A DNA stretch of 64,000 nucleotides from Thermoplasmata archaeon UBA61 (GTDB lineage: Archaea > Thermoplasmatota > Thermoplasmata > Lutacidiplasmatales > UBA184). The stretch lies in assembly GCA_002503985.1 (NCBI GenBank), contig DASW01000008.1, positions 124,001-188,000 on the forward strand, read 5' to 3'. A program made the translations under genes and the position numbers. Below, in pieces: positions 50,371 to 58,847 of this stretch. Each line of letters begins with the position of its first letter. Position 1 is the stretch's first letter. Under the pieces are notes generated by a model. That model searched no databases. It was not told where the DNA came from and saw only the letters and a list, made by a program, of their open reading frames with translations.

Positions 50371-51264
50371 TTGTGCTCGGCGGTTCTGGGGCGAAGGTTG
50401 ACCGCCGAGGTTGTCGTGGTCGTGTCCGACGTCGACCCTGTGGCCGGCGCGGTCGCGGCCGAGTGGGGGACCCTTCCTGCCTGGGATGGCCATGTCGATG
50501 GCGTGCCGATCCGTCGCCTGAACGAAGGGGCGCTCGTCGTCCGTCGGCCGGGCGCGCACATCCACGACGAAGGCCTTGACCTCCGCTTGCCCGCCGCGCT
50601 CCGCGAGTCGCGGCCCACGTTGATCTTCCCGTCAATCCACCGAAGCGAGCGGAACGTGCCGTCGTTGACCGTTCATCCGCTCGGTAACTCCGGGCCCCAT
50701 GCGGAACTCGGGGGGCGACCCCGCACGCTCGTTCCGACTGATCCTCGACGCATGGCGACCGCCCTCCGACTGCTGGACGAAGGGGCCACGGCTCTAGGAA
50801 CGGCTGCCACGTACGAAGCGACCCATCACGGTCCCGCGCTCAGCCTTCCCGCCTTCTTCATCGAGATCGGCTACGCTGAGCTTCCCAGTCCGCCCCCGGA
50901 AGCGGTTCGCCTCCTTGCGGAAGTGATCCCGCGCATCACCGAGAGCTCTGGGGACCGGGTCGCCTTGGCGGTGGGCGGCGGTCATTACGTCCCGCACTTC
51001 ACCGACCTCGCCCTGCACCGGAGCTGGGCGTTCGGCCACATCCTGTCGCGCCACGCTCTCGAACAACTCGACCGTTCGACGGCCGTCCAAGCGTACACGT
51101 GCACGGACGGTGCCGAAGGAGTGGTCTACGCCCGCGCCGAGGACGCGCGTCACCCGGCCCTAGAAGGCGTCGGCTCTCGGCTCCGAGACCAGGACGCCCC
51201 CTCGCGAGAACGAGGGAAAGCCGCCGCGACTACGGGCGACGTTCGTTCGGCTTATGGAACATGA
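50371..51264 (+). CDS. dtdA: D-aminoacyl-tRNA deacylase, GEK1/DtdA (DTD2) type
   Basis: 297 residues from a TTG at 50371; a TTG at 50398 would start closer to the usual N-terminus. The archaeal deacylase features are evident: VVVVSDVDPVAGAVA at the start, IFPSIHRSERNVPSLTVHPLGN, TYEATHHGP and VGGGHYVPHFTD with its metal-binding histidines. It frees tRNA from D-amino acids in the cytosol. Its end overlaps the convergent small regulator by 35 bp. Confidence 0.9.
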   Translation: MCSAVLGRRLTAEVVVVVSDVDPVAGAVAAEWGTLPAWDGHVDGVPIRRLNEGALVVRRPGAHIHDEGLDLRLPAALRESRPTLIFPSIHRSERNVPSLTVHPLGNSGPHAELGGRPRTLVPTDPRRMATALRLLDEGATALGTAATYEATHHGPALSLPAFFIEIGYAELPSPPPEAVRLLAEVIPRITESSGDRVALAVGGGHYVPHFTDLALHRSWAFGHILSRHALEQLDRSTAVQAYTCTDGAEGVVYARAEDARHPALEGVGSRLRDQDAPSRERGKAAATTGDVRSAYGT

Positions 51265-51487
51265 TCGCGCCGGACCGATAGACCGCCTTGCCGAGCCGGA
51301 GCGACTGGGTGGAGGCCACGCTCGGCGACCTCTCGGCCAGCATCAGGCTCTCGACGATCTGACGGAAGAGCGCGCTCTGATTGATCTCGGGATGACGGTT
51401 GAGGAACTCGCTCTCCTCCGGGGTGATGGTGATGTTCTTCCGCATCATTCCCTGGGCGATCATTTCGGGCTTCGGGCGCGACGCCAT
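51230..51487 (-). CDS. Small ribbon-helix-helix-like DNA-binding protein
   Basis: 85 residues. The core RKNITITPEESEFLNRHPEINQSALFRQIVESLM has the strand-helix-helix layout of ribbon-helix-helix repressors. The ATG is 25 nt from the centre of a TTATA box on the minus strand, so it should be leaderless. Overlapping box and start leave room for autoregulation (inference). Confidence 0.75.
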   Translation of the reverse strand: MASRPKPEMIAQGMMRKNITITPEESEFLNRHPEINQSALFRQIVESLMLAERSPSVASTQSLRLGKAVYRSGAIMFHKPNERRP

Positions 51488-51509
51488 GCTGGCCGAAATC
51501 GATTACACG

Positions 51510-51514
51510 TATAA
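51510..51514 (-). promoter_or_regulatory. TATA box of the small regulator gene
   Basis: The minus strand reads CACTTATACG, centred 25 nt before the ATG at 51487; a transcript would start at or next to the A of the start codon. Confidence 0.6.
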
Positions 51515-51681
51515 GTGCGTATTGGTGCCGGCGAAAATCCTAAGCGAACCCCGTGGGCAGGTGGGTTCGGGCGACGGACGGCGGCTCGCGCAAACATTGG
51601 CGACCGTGCCCGACTCATGCCACCGAGCTCGAGTGCCGGCCCCCGAGAGTCGCCGGGTCAGTAGGCCAGATGGAGAGGCGC

Positions 51682-52569
51682 TTAACCTCGGATCAGGGCG
51701 AGCAAAGACTCGACGGAGTCGATGCTGGCCGAGTTCCACCAGAGCACGACCTGGCGGACGCCCTGCCCGATGGCGTACTCGTAATCGGCGTACGCGGCAC
51801 CTACCGAGATGTTGTTGGGGTCGCCGGCCGCGAGGGTCAGTTGCACGCTGATCGCCGAGGCCGGTAGACCGTAGGCGGCGTACTGCGCGATGAGCGTCTG
51901 GATCGAACTGTTCCAGGTCTTCGTGCTCTCATGCGCGGCGCCTTGGAGTTGGATCTGGAGGCTGTCGACCCCTGTGGTCGCCGCGAGCTCCCCGAAATTC
52001 CAACCGTATTCCCGGTCTCCCGCGCTCCAAAGGGGAGCCGAAAAAGGGTAGCCGAACGCTTTGAAACCCTCCGCATGACAGATTCGCGAGAAGTTCTCGA
52101 ACTCGTGGAGCGTGGTCGTGAAGTTGAGGGAGAACTCGGGTTCGAAGCCGGGTTCGTAGTCGTAGACGATCCCCTCGAAAGCCGAGCCAACTCCGGATGC
52201 GATGGTCTGAACATTCGCCAAACCGCTGGTGCGAGCCTCGAAGGCCACCCCCGCCGGCAGGTGCGGTTGCAGTTTCGAGAGCCAGGAGTCCAAGGCGGCT
52301 ACGTTGGCCGCGGAGCCGCCCGAGCCAGCCCCGCTGCTCAACATGATGGTGTCACCCGGTAGCAGGTAGGGGAGGAACGTGGTCTCCATGGCGTCGATCA
52401 TGCTGTCGTTGAGGGCTTGAGGAGCGATGACGAGGGGAGTCTGGGTCGGCGGAGGCGGTGCGGATGAGGACGCGGACAACTTCTGACAGGGAGGGAACGA
52501 TGGCGCGGGCCTTCCGCAGACGACGTTCGACGCCATCACCGAGGTCACGGTCCCCGCGGCCACCAGCAC
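51682..52569 (-). CDS. Secreted protein, possible TIM-barrel glycosidase-like fold; start codon problem
   Basis: 295 residues from the first in-frame start, a GTG at 52569. That start cuts a natural signal peptide: the hydrophobic run continues upstream in the same frame (TKARAIAICLVLVAAG) to a TGA with no start codon. A GTG at 52609 behind AGAAGG lies in the next frame, so a one-base frameshift in the leader or a rare start is likely. The mature part has barrel-like repeats, with IVYDYEPGFEPEFS recalling the acidic strand end of GH18-like barrels and LWWNSAS near the end. Function unproven. Confidence 0.65.
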   Translation of the reverse strand: MLVAAGTVTSVMASNVVCGRPAPSFPPCQKLSASSSAPPPPTQTPLVIAPQALNDSMIDAMETTFLPYLLPGDTIMLSSGAGSGGSAANVAALDSWLSKLQPHLPAGVAFEARTSGLANVQTIASGVGSAFEGIVYDYEPGFEPEFSLNFTTTLHEFENFSRICHAEGFKAFGYPFSAPLWSAGDREYGWNFGELAATTGVDSLQIQLQGAAHESTKTWNSSIQTLIAQYAAYGLPASAISVQLTLAAGDPNNISVGAAYADYEYAIGQGVRQVVLWWNSASIDSVESLLALIRG

Positions 52570-52725
52570 GAGGCAGATCGCGATCGCCCTCGCCTTCGTA
52601 GAGACTCACCTTCTTGGCTGCCCGATGGGGCGTGAGACGTCTCCACTCATCCAAGTACTCCGTTTGCGTTTCACTGTCCGTCGAACCCGTCCGTACCCGG
52701 AACTCCCGTTCCTCGAGATCCGGCG

Positions 52726-53997
52726 CTAGGACCGGTTCACGGGACCGGCGAGGATGGTCACGGCGTGCTGTCGGTCCATGGCACGGTCAACCGCGGCCCG
52801 CACTTCCTTCGGGGTGACCGAACGGAGAAGCTCGGGCCACCGGGAGAGGTAGTCCCCCGGCAGACGATGGTAGGCGACCTCGACCGCGAGTTCGTGCGCG
52901 TCCGCAGTCGATTCGAGGGCCAGGGGTATCTCTCCTATCGCGCTCTCCCGGATTTCGCGAAGCTCGGAGGAGGAGACCATGCGATCCTCCATCTCCTCGA
53001 GCTCGTGGGAAAGCATTGCTACGACCTTCCCCCACCGCTCGGCTCCGGTCCCGGCCCCGACGGTCCAGTAGCCCCCGAAGCGCATGGCCTCGAGCTCGCT
53101 CGACGCGTGGTAGACGAGGCCCCCCCGCTCCCGCACGCGCTGGAAGAGCCGGCTCAGCTGGCCTCTCCCTCCGAGGATCTCGTTCGCCAGGAACGCCGCC
53201 GGGTAGCCAGGGTCCGAACGGGCGATCGAGTCGCCGCCGATACGGATCTCGACCTGGGAGCGGCCCTTGAGGGCCACTGTCAGCCTTCGTGCGGTCCGGC
53301 GTCGGACCGACGGGAGGCGAAGGGTGGGCCCCCGGTGTTCGGCGAACCCTGAGAAGAGGGCAAGAGCGGCCGCCTCGACCGCCGCGAGTCGCGCGGGTCC
53401 CGTCACGACCAGGACCGCATCGCCGCTGGTGTACTGGGCCCGGTGGAACTTGCGAAGTTTGGTCGGACTGATCCGTGCGACCGACTTCGGGTCACCGAGG
53501 CCGCTCGAATAGTACGGGTGCGTCTCGGGGTACGTGGCACGGAAAAGCTCCCGGTCCGCACGGCTTCCCGGCTGAGCCAGCTCTCGCATCTGCTGCTCGG
53601 AGAGCTGGCGCTGGACACGGACGAGGTCCTCCGGCGCGAACCGAGGTCGCAGCACCGCGTCCGCGAGGAGCGCCAGCAGTTTCTCCCAGTCCGCAGCCGG
53701 GCCCCAGATTGTCACCTCGCCGGACTCCGGCGCGCATTCGGAAGTGATGATGGCCCCAGCCCGGTCGAGGAGACGGGCGAGAGCCATCCGGTCGTAGGGA
53801 CCTGCCCCGCTTGAGAGGAGTTGGTTGACGGCCCGGGCCGTCCCGGCCTCTCCCGGTGGGTCGAAGCCCCAGCCCGCGGGGCCGACGTAGGTGGCGGAGA
53901 AACTGGCCGCTCCCGCGGGGGACGGCTGGCGAACGACGCCGAGCCCATCGACCTCTCGGCCGTACTCGAGCCGCAGGGGCTCGTTCGCCCTACTCAT
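52726..53997 (-). CDS. M16-family peptidase homologue without the zinc motif (partner subunit)
   Basis: 423 residues with the two-domain M16 fold: the first half carries a YETHPYYSSGLGD-type segment and the second LANEILGGRGQLSRLFQRVRERGGLVY, which is the R/Y substrate-binding region. HxxEH is missing, so it should be the non-catalytic partner of the protein at 53990. The two genes overlap by eight bases. The arrangement matches bacterial and organelle processing-peptidase pairs. Confidence 0.9.
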   Translation of the reverse strand: MSRANEPLRLEYGREVDGLGVVRQPSPAGAASFSATYVGPAGWGFDPPGEAGTARAVNQLLSSGAGPYDRMALARLLDRAGAIITSECAPESGEVTIWGPAADWEKLLALLADAVLRPRFAPEDLVRVQRQLSEQQMRELAQPGSRADRELFRATYPETHPYYSSGLGDPKSVARISPTKLRKFHRAQYTSGDAVLVVTGPARLAAVEAAALALFSGFAEHRGPTLRLPSVRRRTARRLTVALKGRSQVEIRIGGDSIARSDPGYPAAFLANEILGGRGQLSRLFQRVRERGGLVYHASSELEAMRFGGYWTVGAGTGAERWGKVVAMLSHELEEMEDRMVSSSELREIRESAIGEIPLALESTADAHELAVEVAYHRLPGDYLSRWPELLRSVTPKEVRAAVDRAMDRQHAVTILAGPVNRS

Positions 53998-55309
53998 CGT
54001 CGGTCCCCCCCGTCGGTTCGTAGCGGACCACGACCCGAGACTCCGGTCGGAAGAGCGCGCGGGCCTGGTCTCGAACGGCCCGCAGTGAAACGTGCAGCAG
54101 ACGGTGGTACAGTCGGTCCTCCAGGCCGAGGGAATCCAGGGTCGCGAAATAGCCGATCCGGAACCCGGTGCTCGTCGCTCCCTCGTAGGCGAGGGCGGCG
54201 CCTCGCCGGATGCGGGTCCTCACGTCGGCCATCTCCTTGGGGGAGGGTCCGTCCCGGGAGAGCCGGTCGACCACCGACCCTACCGCCCGTTCGAGGCGGT
54301 CGAGCGAAACGCCGCGGGCGGCCTGGACCTGGATAGTGAACAGGCTCGGGTAGAACCGAGGACTCCAGCCGCTGGTGGCCCGTACCGCGAGCCCCTTCTC
54401 GACGAGCGCCCGGTAGAGGCGGGCCGTCGGGTGCTCGCGTCGCCCTCGCTGCCCCATCCCCGCCGAGAACAGACGGCTTTCGCCTCCGAGGATCGTGTCG
54501 AGAATGAGCGTCGCCGGGGTCGAAGGGTCGCTGAGGGCCGGCGACCGCCAGCCGAGCTGTAGGTACGGGGTGGTCCCAGGACCGGAAAGCGTGGACCGCC
54601 GCTCTCCGACGGCGGGCGGTTCCTCGTCGTGAACCGTGACGTCCTCCCCCCAGGGAGGGAGCTTTGAGAACCGGCGCCGGACCTCGGCCGCCGTCCGATC
54701 GGAGTCGAACCCGCCGGCCACCACCAGGACGGCGTTCTTCGGTCCGTAGAAACGCCGGTAGTATGCTCTCAGCTGGTCGGCGGTCATCTGCTCGATGTCC
54801 CGTCGCCGCCCGAGCGCGTCCCACCGGTAGGGGTGCACCCGGAACGCGAGCTGGAAGAGCTCCTCCTCGACGCGGAACTCGGGCCAGTTCTCGTTCCCTT
54901 CGCGCTCAGAATGGATGACCGTCCGCTCCCGGGCGACCTCCGCGTCGGTGATGGCCGCTCGGGTCATCCGGTCGGCCTCGATATCGAGCGGAACGGAAAG
55001 GTGGTCCCGAGGGACCGTCGTGAAGTAGGCGGTGAAGTCGGTGTCGGTGAACGCGTTGAGCTCACCGCCGACCCGCTGGACCGCACGGTCGATCTCGCCC
55101 TTCCCGTAGCGGGGGGACCCCTCGAAGAGCATGTGCTCGACCCAGTGCGAGGCGCCGGTGATCCCCGGCTCCTCGTTCTTCGAACCGACCCGGTACCACA
55201 CCCAGACGCTCGCGGTCGGGCTCGCGTCCTCCGGGGCCAGGAGGACCCGAAGCCCGTTCGAAAGCGTGAGCGCCCGGACCTTTGGCCGCCGGACCCCCGA
55301 CCGAGGCAT
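53990..55309 (-). CDS. M16-family zinc metallopeptidase (catalytic subunit)
   Basis: 439 residues. Zinc motif HxxEH is intact: H55-W-V-E58-H59. The third ligand lies in the VIHSEREGNEN segment about 76 residues later. GGSFDSD-like and ILDTILGGESRLFSA motifs mark the second half. It should cleave peptides or presequences with the subunit at 52726. The ATG at 55309 fits the TATA box 27 nt upstream; an ATG at 55318 is also open. Confidence 0.92.
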   Translation of the reverse strand: MPRSGVRRPKVRALTLSNGLRVLLAPEDASPTASVWVWYRVGSKNEEPGITGASHWVEHMLFEGSPRYGKGEIDRAVQRVGGELNAFTDTDFTAYFTTVPRDHLSVPLDIEADRMTRAAITDAEVARERTVIHSEREGNENWPEFRVEEELFQLAFRVHPYRWDALGRRRDIEQMTADQLRAYYRRFYGPKNAVLVVAGGFDSDRTAAEVRRRFSKLPPWGEDVTVHDEEPPAVGERRSTLSGPGTTPYLQLGWRSPALSDPSTPATLILDTILGGESRLFSAGMGQRGRREHPTARLYRALVEKGLAVRATSGWSPRFYPSLFTIQVQAARGVSLDRLERAVGSVVDRLSRDGPSPKEMADVRTRIRRGAALAYEGATSTGFRIGYFATLDSLGLEDRLYHRLLHVSLRAVRDQARALFRPESRVVVRYEPTGGTDDE

Positions 55310-55332
55310 CGGACCCATGCCAGCGCTCGCCG

Positions 55333-55339
55333 CATATAA
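55333..55339 (-). promoter_or_regulatory. TATA box of the M16 operon
   Basis: The minus strand reads GTTATATG, centred 27 nt before the ATG at 55309, which predicts a leaderless mRNA for the peptidase pair. Confidence 0.6.
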
Positions 55340-55393
55340 CGCGCCGGCGAGCGGGTCGTGGTCCGGAGGGGCACCTCCCCCGACGACACAACC

Positions 55394-55399
55394 GTTAAG
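55394..55399 (+). promoter_or_regulatory. TATA-like element of the lipid operon
   Basis: GTTAAG is centred about 28 nt before the GTG start at 55424, consistent with a leaderless transcript. It sits about 60 bp from the divergent M16 promoter. Confidence 0.45.
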
Positions 55400-55423
55400 C
55401 GACCGACCCGACCATCGGCCCCC

Positions 55424-56272
55424 GTGCATCCAGCGCTCCGTCTGGTGCGCGCCGGCAACCTCGGGGTGTCGTTCGTCGGAACGCTCGTCGGGGGGCTCGT
55501 CGCGCGAGGGGCGGGAATCTCCGTCCCGGTCTCGCTGTGGCTGCTCCTCGTGATGGCCGGGCTTTCGACGGCGCTCGTCACCGGTGGCGGGAACGTCCTC
55601 AACGACCTCCTCGACCTCGAGGGGGACCGCACCAACCACCCGGACCGCCCGCTCGTGACGGGCGAAGTCTCGGTCGGTGGCGCCCGGGGGCTCGCCGTGG
55701 CCCTGTTCGTCCTCGGAGTTGTGGTGGCGGTGCCGGTCGCGGTCGAGGAGCCTCTCGTGGGGGTCATCCTCGTCGTGGCCGTCGCTTTGCTTCTAGCCTA
55801 CGAGTTCCGCTTCAAGAAAGCCGGGTTCGCCGGCAACCTCGTGGTGGCCTTCCTCACAGGAGTGGTCTTCCTCTACGGAGGGGCCGCGGCTGGGAACGCC
55901 GTCGTGCTCCTTCCGTTCGCCGCGATGGCGTTTCTGGCGACCCTGAGCCGAGAGGTGATCAAAGACATGGAGGATGTTGCCGGGGACGTCGGTCGGACCA
56001 CCCTGCCCAAACGGTACGGCCTCGGAACTGCGACAGCCTCGGCGCGCGGGGCCGTGGCGGGGGGCGTGGTCCTCAGCCTCGTTCCCCTCGCCTGGTTCGT
56101 CAATCTCGCTTCGGGGGTCGGGATTATCTACATCGTTCTGGTCGGGGCCGCCGACACGATCTTCGGGATGTCGGTCTGGCACCTCCCCGACCGTCTGCAC
56201 TACGAGCAAACCATGAGCAAAGTGGCGATGACCGTGGCGCTCTTCGCGTTCCTGGTGGTGGCGTTCCGGTGA
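55424..56272 (+). CDS. Digeranylgeranylglyceryl phosphate synthase (UbiA family)
   Basis: 282 residues with about eight membrane helices. The two Asp-rich motifs are NDLLDLEGDRTNHPDRPL and REVIKDMEDVAGD. This enzyme adds the second geranylgeranyl chain to GGGP to make the archaeal core lipid. The next gene encodes the preceding step, which supports this assignment over other UbiA proteins. It starts at a GTG 28 nt from its TATA element and overlaps the next gene (TGATG). Confidence 0.93.
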   Translation: MHPALRLVRAGNLGVSFVGTLVGGLVARGAGISVPVSLWLLLVMAGLSTALVTGGGNVLNDLLDLEGDRTNHPDRPLVTGEVSVGGARGLAVALFVLGVVVAVPVAVEEPLVGVILVVAVALLLAYEFRFKKAGFAGNLVVAFLTGVVFLYGGAAAGNAVVLLPFAAMAFLATLSREVIKDMEDVAGDVGRTTLPKRYGLGTATASARGAVAGGVVLSLVPLAWFVNLASGVGIIYIVLVGAADTIFGMSVWHLPDRLHYEQTMSKVAMTVALFAFLVVAFR

Positions 56273-57036
56273 TGCCCCACACGCCCATCGGCCATGTGGA
56301 ACAATACCTTCGCCAGCACCTCACCGCAGGGCCCCTCCATTTCACCCTCATTGATCCGGACAAGTCTCCCGGCGCGAAGGCCGCCGCAGTGGCCCAGGGT
56401 GCCGTGTCTCTCGGGAGTCACGCCATCCTGCTCGGGGGTTCCACCGGGATCTCCCGCGAGGTGATGAGCGAAGCCGCCCGCGCGATCAAGGCGGCGGTCG
56501 CGGTCCCCTCGATCATCTTCCCGGAGGGACCGGGGTCGCTCACCCCCGACGCCGATGCGGTTCTGTTCATGAGCCTCCTCAACTCCCGGAACCTTGACCT
56601 GGTGATCCGCACCCACGCCCGCTCCGCCTCCGCGGTCCGCCGGATGGAGCTCGAGGCGATCCCGATGGGCTACCTCGTTGTCGCCCCCGGAATGAGGGTA
56701 GGGGAGGTCGGGGACGTCGATGCCGTGGCGCGCGACGACCTCGCGGGGGCCACCGGCTACGCCCTCGCGGCGGAGCTCCTCGGTATGAGGTTCGTGTACC
56801 TCGAGGCCGGGTCGGGAGCTCCGGCACCGGTGCCGGTCGAGATGGTGCGGGCCGTTCGCGAGGTCGTCGCCGTTCCTCTCATCGTCGGGGGCGGGATCCG
56901 TTCGGGTCCGGAGGCGAAGGCCCTCTTGGATGCGGGCGCCAACATCCTCGTCACCGGCACGATCACAGAGGAGGAGGGTCTCGGAGCCTCGTTCCATGCG
57001 ATCCTCGAGGAGGTGCGTCGAGCCCGTGTCGGCTGA
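56272..57036 (+). CDS. Geranylgeranylglyceryl phosphate synthase
   Basis: 254 residues, a TIM barrel. HFTLIDPDKS near the N-terminus, LLGGSTGIS, then YLEAGSGA and VGGGIRSG near the end form the glycerol-1-phosphate and phosphate-binding loops. It joins geranylgeranyl diphosphate to sn-glycerol-1-phosphate, the first committed archaeal lipid step. It sits between its pathway successor and a DUF2070 gene with overlapping ends. Confidence 0.95.
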   Translation: MPHTPIGHVEQYLRQHLTAGPLHFTLIDPDKSPGAKAAAVAQGAVSLGSHAILLGGSTGISREVMSEAARAIKAAVAVPSIIFPEGPGSLTPDADAVLFMSLLNSRNLDLVIRTHARSASAVRRMELEAIPMGYLVVAPGMRVGEVGDVDAVARDDLAGATGYALAAELLGMRFVYLEAGSGAPAPVPVEMVRAVREVVAVPLIVGGGIRSGPEAKALLDAGANILVTGTITEEEGLGASFHAILEEVRRARVG

Positions 57037-58840
57037 ACCAAACGCTGTCCTCAGCAACGACTACCCGGAGGTCCGCCGCGGGCACGTCCTCTTCCGGGCG
57101 CCCTCTCAACCGGTCACCTACGCGCTCCTCGTCGTGGCCAGCGCCGCTCTCGCGGGACTCCTCTGGCTCCCGGACGTGCCTAAGTTCCTCGAGGGGTTCC
57201 TCGTCGCGGGCATCCTGCCCGCGTTCATCGCGTCCGTCGCCACCACCCCGATCTGTGCCGCGCTCGGCGGCCGGCTCGAGTTCCATCGCAGTGTCTTCCT
57301 GGCCCTCACGGTCATGGTCGTGGTGGTCGCCCTCGCGGCGGTCTGGCGGCTCGCGTGGGCGGCCGACCCATCGATCGTTCCCGGGCTCACCTATCTGGGG
57401 GTGTTCCTCGTCGGCCCCGCGTTCTGGTTCCGTCATTCGAGCCTCTACGGGGTGTCCCGTCCGAGCCACGCCCGCATGCTGCTGCCCTCGCTCCTCCAGC
57501 CGGTGCTCTACCTGGCCGGGTTCTTCGTGCTCGTGCCTCCGACGGCCACCCTTCTGGAGATGGCAGCCGCATTCTTCGCCCTCGGGTTCATCGCGGCGGT
57601 CGCGTTGGTCCGGGCTTCCGACCGCCCAATCCGTCGCGAGTTCGGGTACTCGGGGGTCTCCCTCATCCGTCCCCTTCTCGACCACGTCAGCCAGAGAGAC
57701 CCGGAGGCCTCCGAAGCGCTCGAGGCGTTCTTCCTGAAAGGGGCCATCCCGGGAAACGTCCAGGCGAGGATCCTCGCGTTCTCGCGGGGAGGCTCCGTGA
57801 AGGCGACCGTGGCCCTCCCCACCGTCCACCCGGGGCCGTTCGCCGCGCTCGGGTCGAGCGACCTTCCGCACAAGCTCTCCGAGAAGCTAGGACCGTCGGC
57901 CGGGACGGTCTTCGTGCCCCACACCCCGTGCGACCACGACCTCGACCTCCCCTCGGATGCGGAAGTCGACCGGGTCGCCTCGGCGTTGCGCGAGCTCGTC
58001 GCCTCGTTGACCGAGACAGGAAGCTCCCGCGCCAGCTCGCTCATCTCTCCGTACGAAGGCAGCCTCGCCCGGGCGCAGCTCCTCGGGAACGTGGTCCTGG
58101 TTCTCGTCACCCAGGCCCCCAAACCGACCGACGACATCGCGTTCAGCGTCGCGGACCGGATCGTTCGGGAAGTGGCCCAGGAAGGAGGACCTCGTGTCGT
58201 CCTCGTGGACGCGCACAACTCCTACGTGGAAGGACAGGGAGACATCCTCTACGGCACCCCGATGGCCGAGAAGCTCGTGGTCGATACGAAGGCCGCGGTC
58301 CGAGCGGCGGTCGCCGCGGCTCGGGACGGGCCGATCGAGGTCGGTGTCGCGGTCCGCAAAGGGTACTCGATCGGGCGCGACGGCATCGGGCCGGAGGGGT
58401 TCCGGGCGTTGGTCGTCCGCGCGGCGGGGTCCACCACCGGCTACGTGCTGATCGACGGCAACAACCTTCTCATCGGACGACGGGACCCGATCGTCCGATC
58501 GCTCCTCGAGCGGGTCGACGTGGCCGAGGTCCTCACCACCGACAACCATGTGGTCCACGAGGTCGATGGCGGGATCAACCCCGTCGGGGAACGATACCCG
58601 TTGTCGGGGCTGATCCGGGAGTCCCGCGCGACCCTCGAGGAAGCGATCCAGAACCTCGAGCCGGTCTCCGTCCATTTCGGGGAGAAGAACGTCCCGGATG
58701 TCAAGGTCCTGGGACCCAATTACACCGCACGCCTTTTGACCTCCCTCGGCGACACCTTGGCCATGTTCACGCACATGTTCGCCGCGACCCTCCTCTTGCT
58801 CATCACCAGCTCTCTGGTCATTCTCCTCGTGCTGCGCTGA
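57026..58840 (+). CDS. DUF2070 membrane protein with a His/Asp-rich domain
   Basis: 604 residues from a GTG inside the end of the GGGP synthase gene, behind GAGGAGGTG. Six N-terminal membrane helices (about 30-195), a soluble domain of ~370 residues and one C-terminal helix. The soluble part carries clustered metal-ligand-like residues: TVHPGPF (His268), HTPCDHDLDLPS (299-310), VDAHNSY (about 396) and DNHVVHEVDGGINP (about 512). This looks like a metal-dependent hydrolase, with a resemblance to ceramidase-type motifs. Genes for lipid synthesis on both sides suggest a lipid-linked role (inference). Confidence 0.85.
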   Translation: MSAEPNAVLSNDYPEVRRGHVLFRAPSQPVTYALLVVASAALAGLLWLPDVPKFLEGFLVAGILPAFIASVATTPICAALGGRLEFHRSVFLALTVMVVVVALAAVWRLAWAADPSIVPGLTYLGVFLVGPAFWFRHSSLYGVSRPSHARMLLPSLLQPVLYLAGFFVLVPPTATLLEMAAAFFALGFIAAVALVRASDRPIRREFGYSGVSLIRPLLDHVSQRDPEASEALEAFFLKGAIPGNVQARILAFSRGGSVKATVALPTVHPGPFAALGSSDLPHKLSEKLGPSAGTVFVPHTPCDHDLDLPSDAEVDRVASALRELVASLTETGSSRASSLISPYEGSLARAQLLGNVVLVLVTQAPKPTDDIAFSVADRIVREVAQEGGPRVVLVDAHNSYVEGQGDILYGTPMAEKLVVDTKAAVRAAVAAARDGPIEVGVAVRKGYSIGRDGIGPEGFRALVVRAAGSTTGYVLIDGNNLLIGRRDPIVRSLLERVDVAEVLTTDNHVVHEVDGGINPVGERYPLSGLIRESRATLEEAIQNLEPVSVHFGEKNVPDVKVLGPNYTARLLTSLGDTLAMFTHMFAATLLLLITSSLVILLVLR

Positions 58841-58847
58841 GGCCCCC

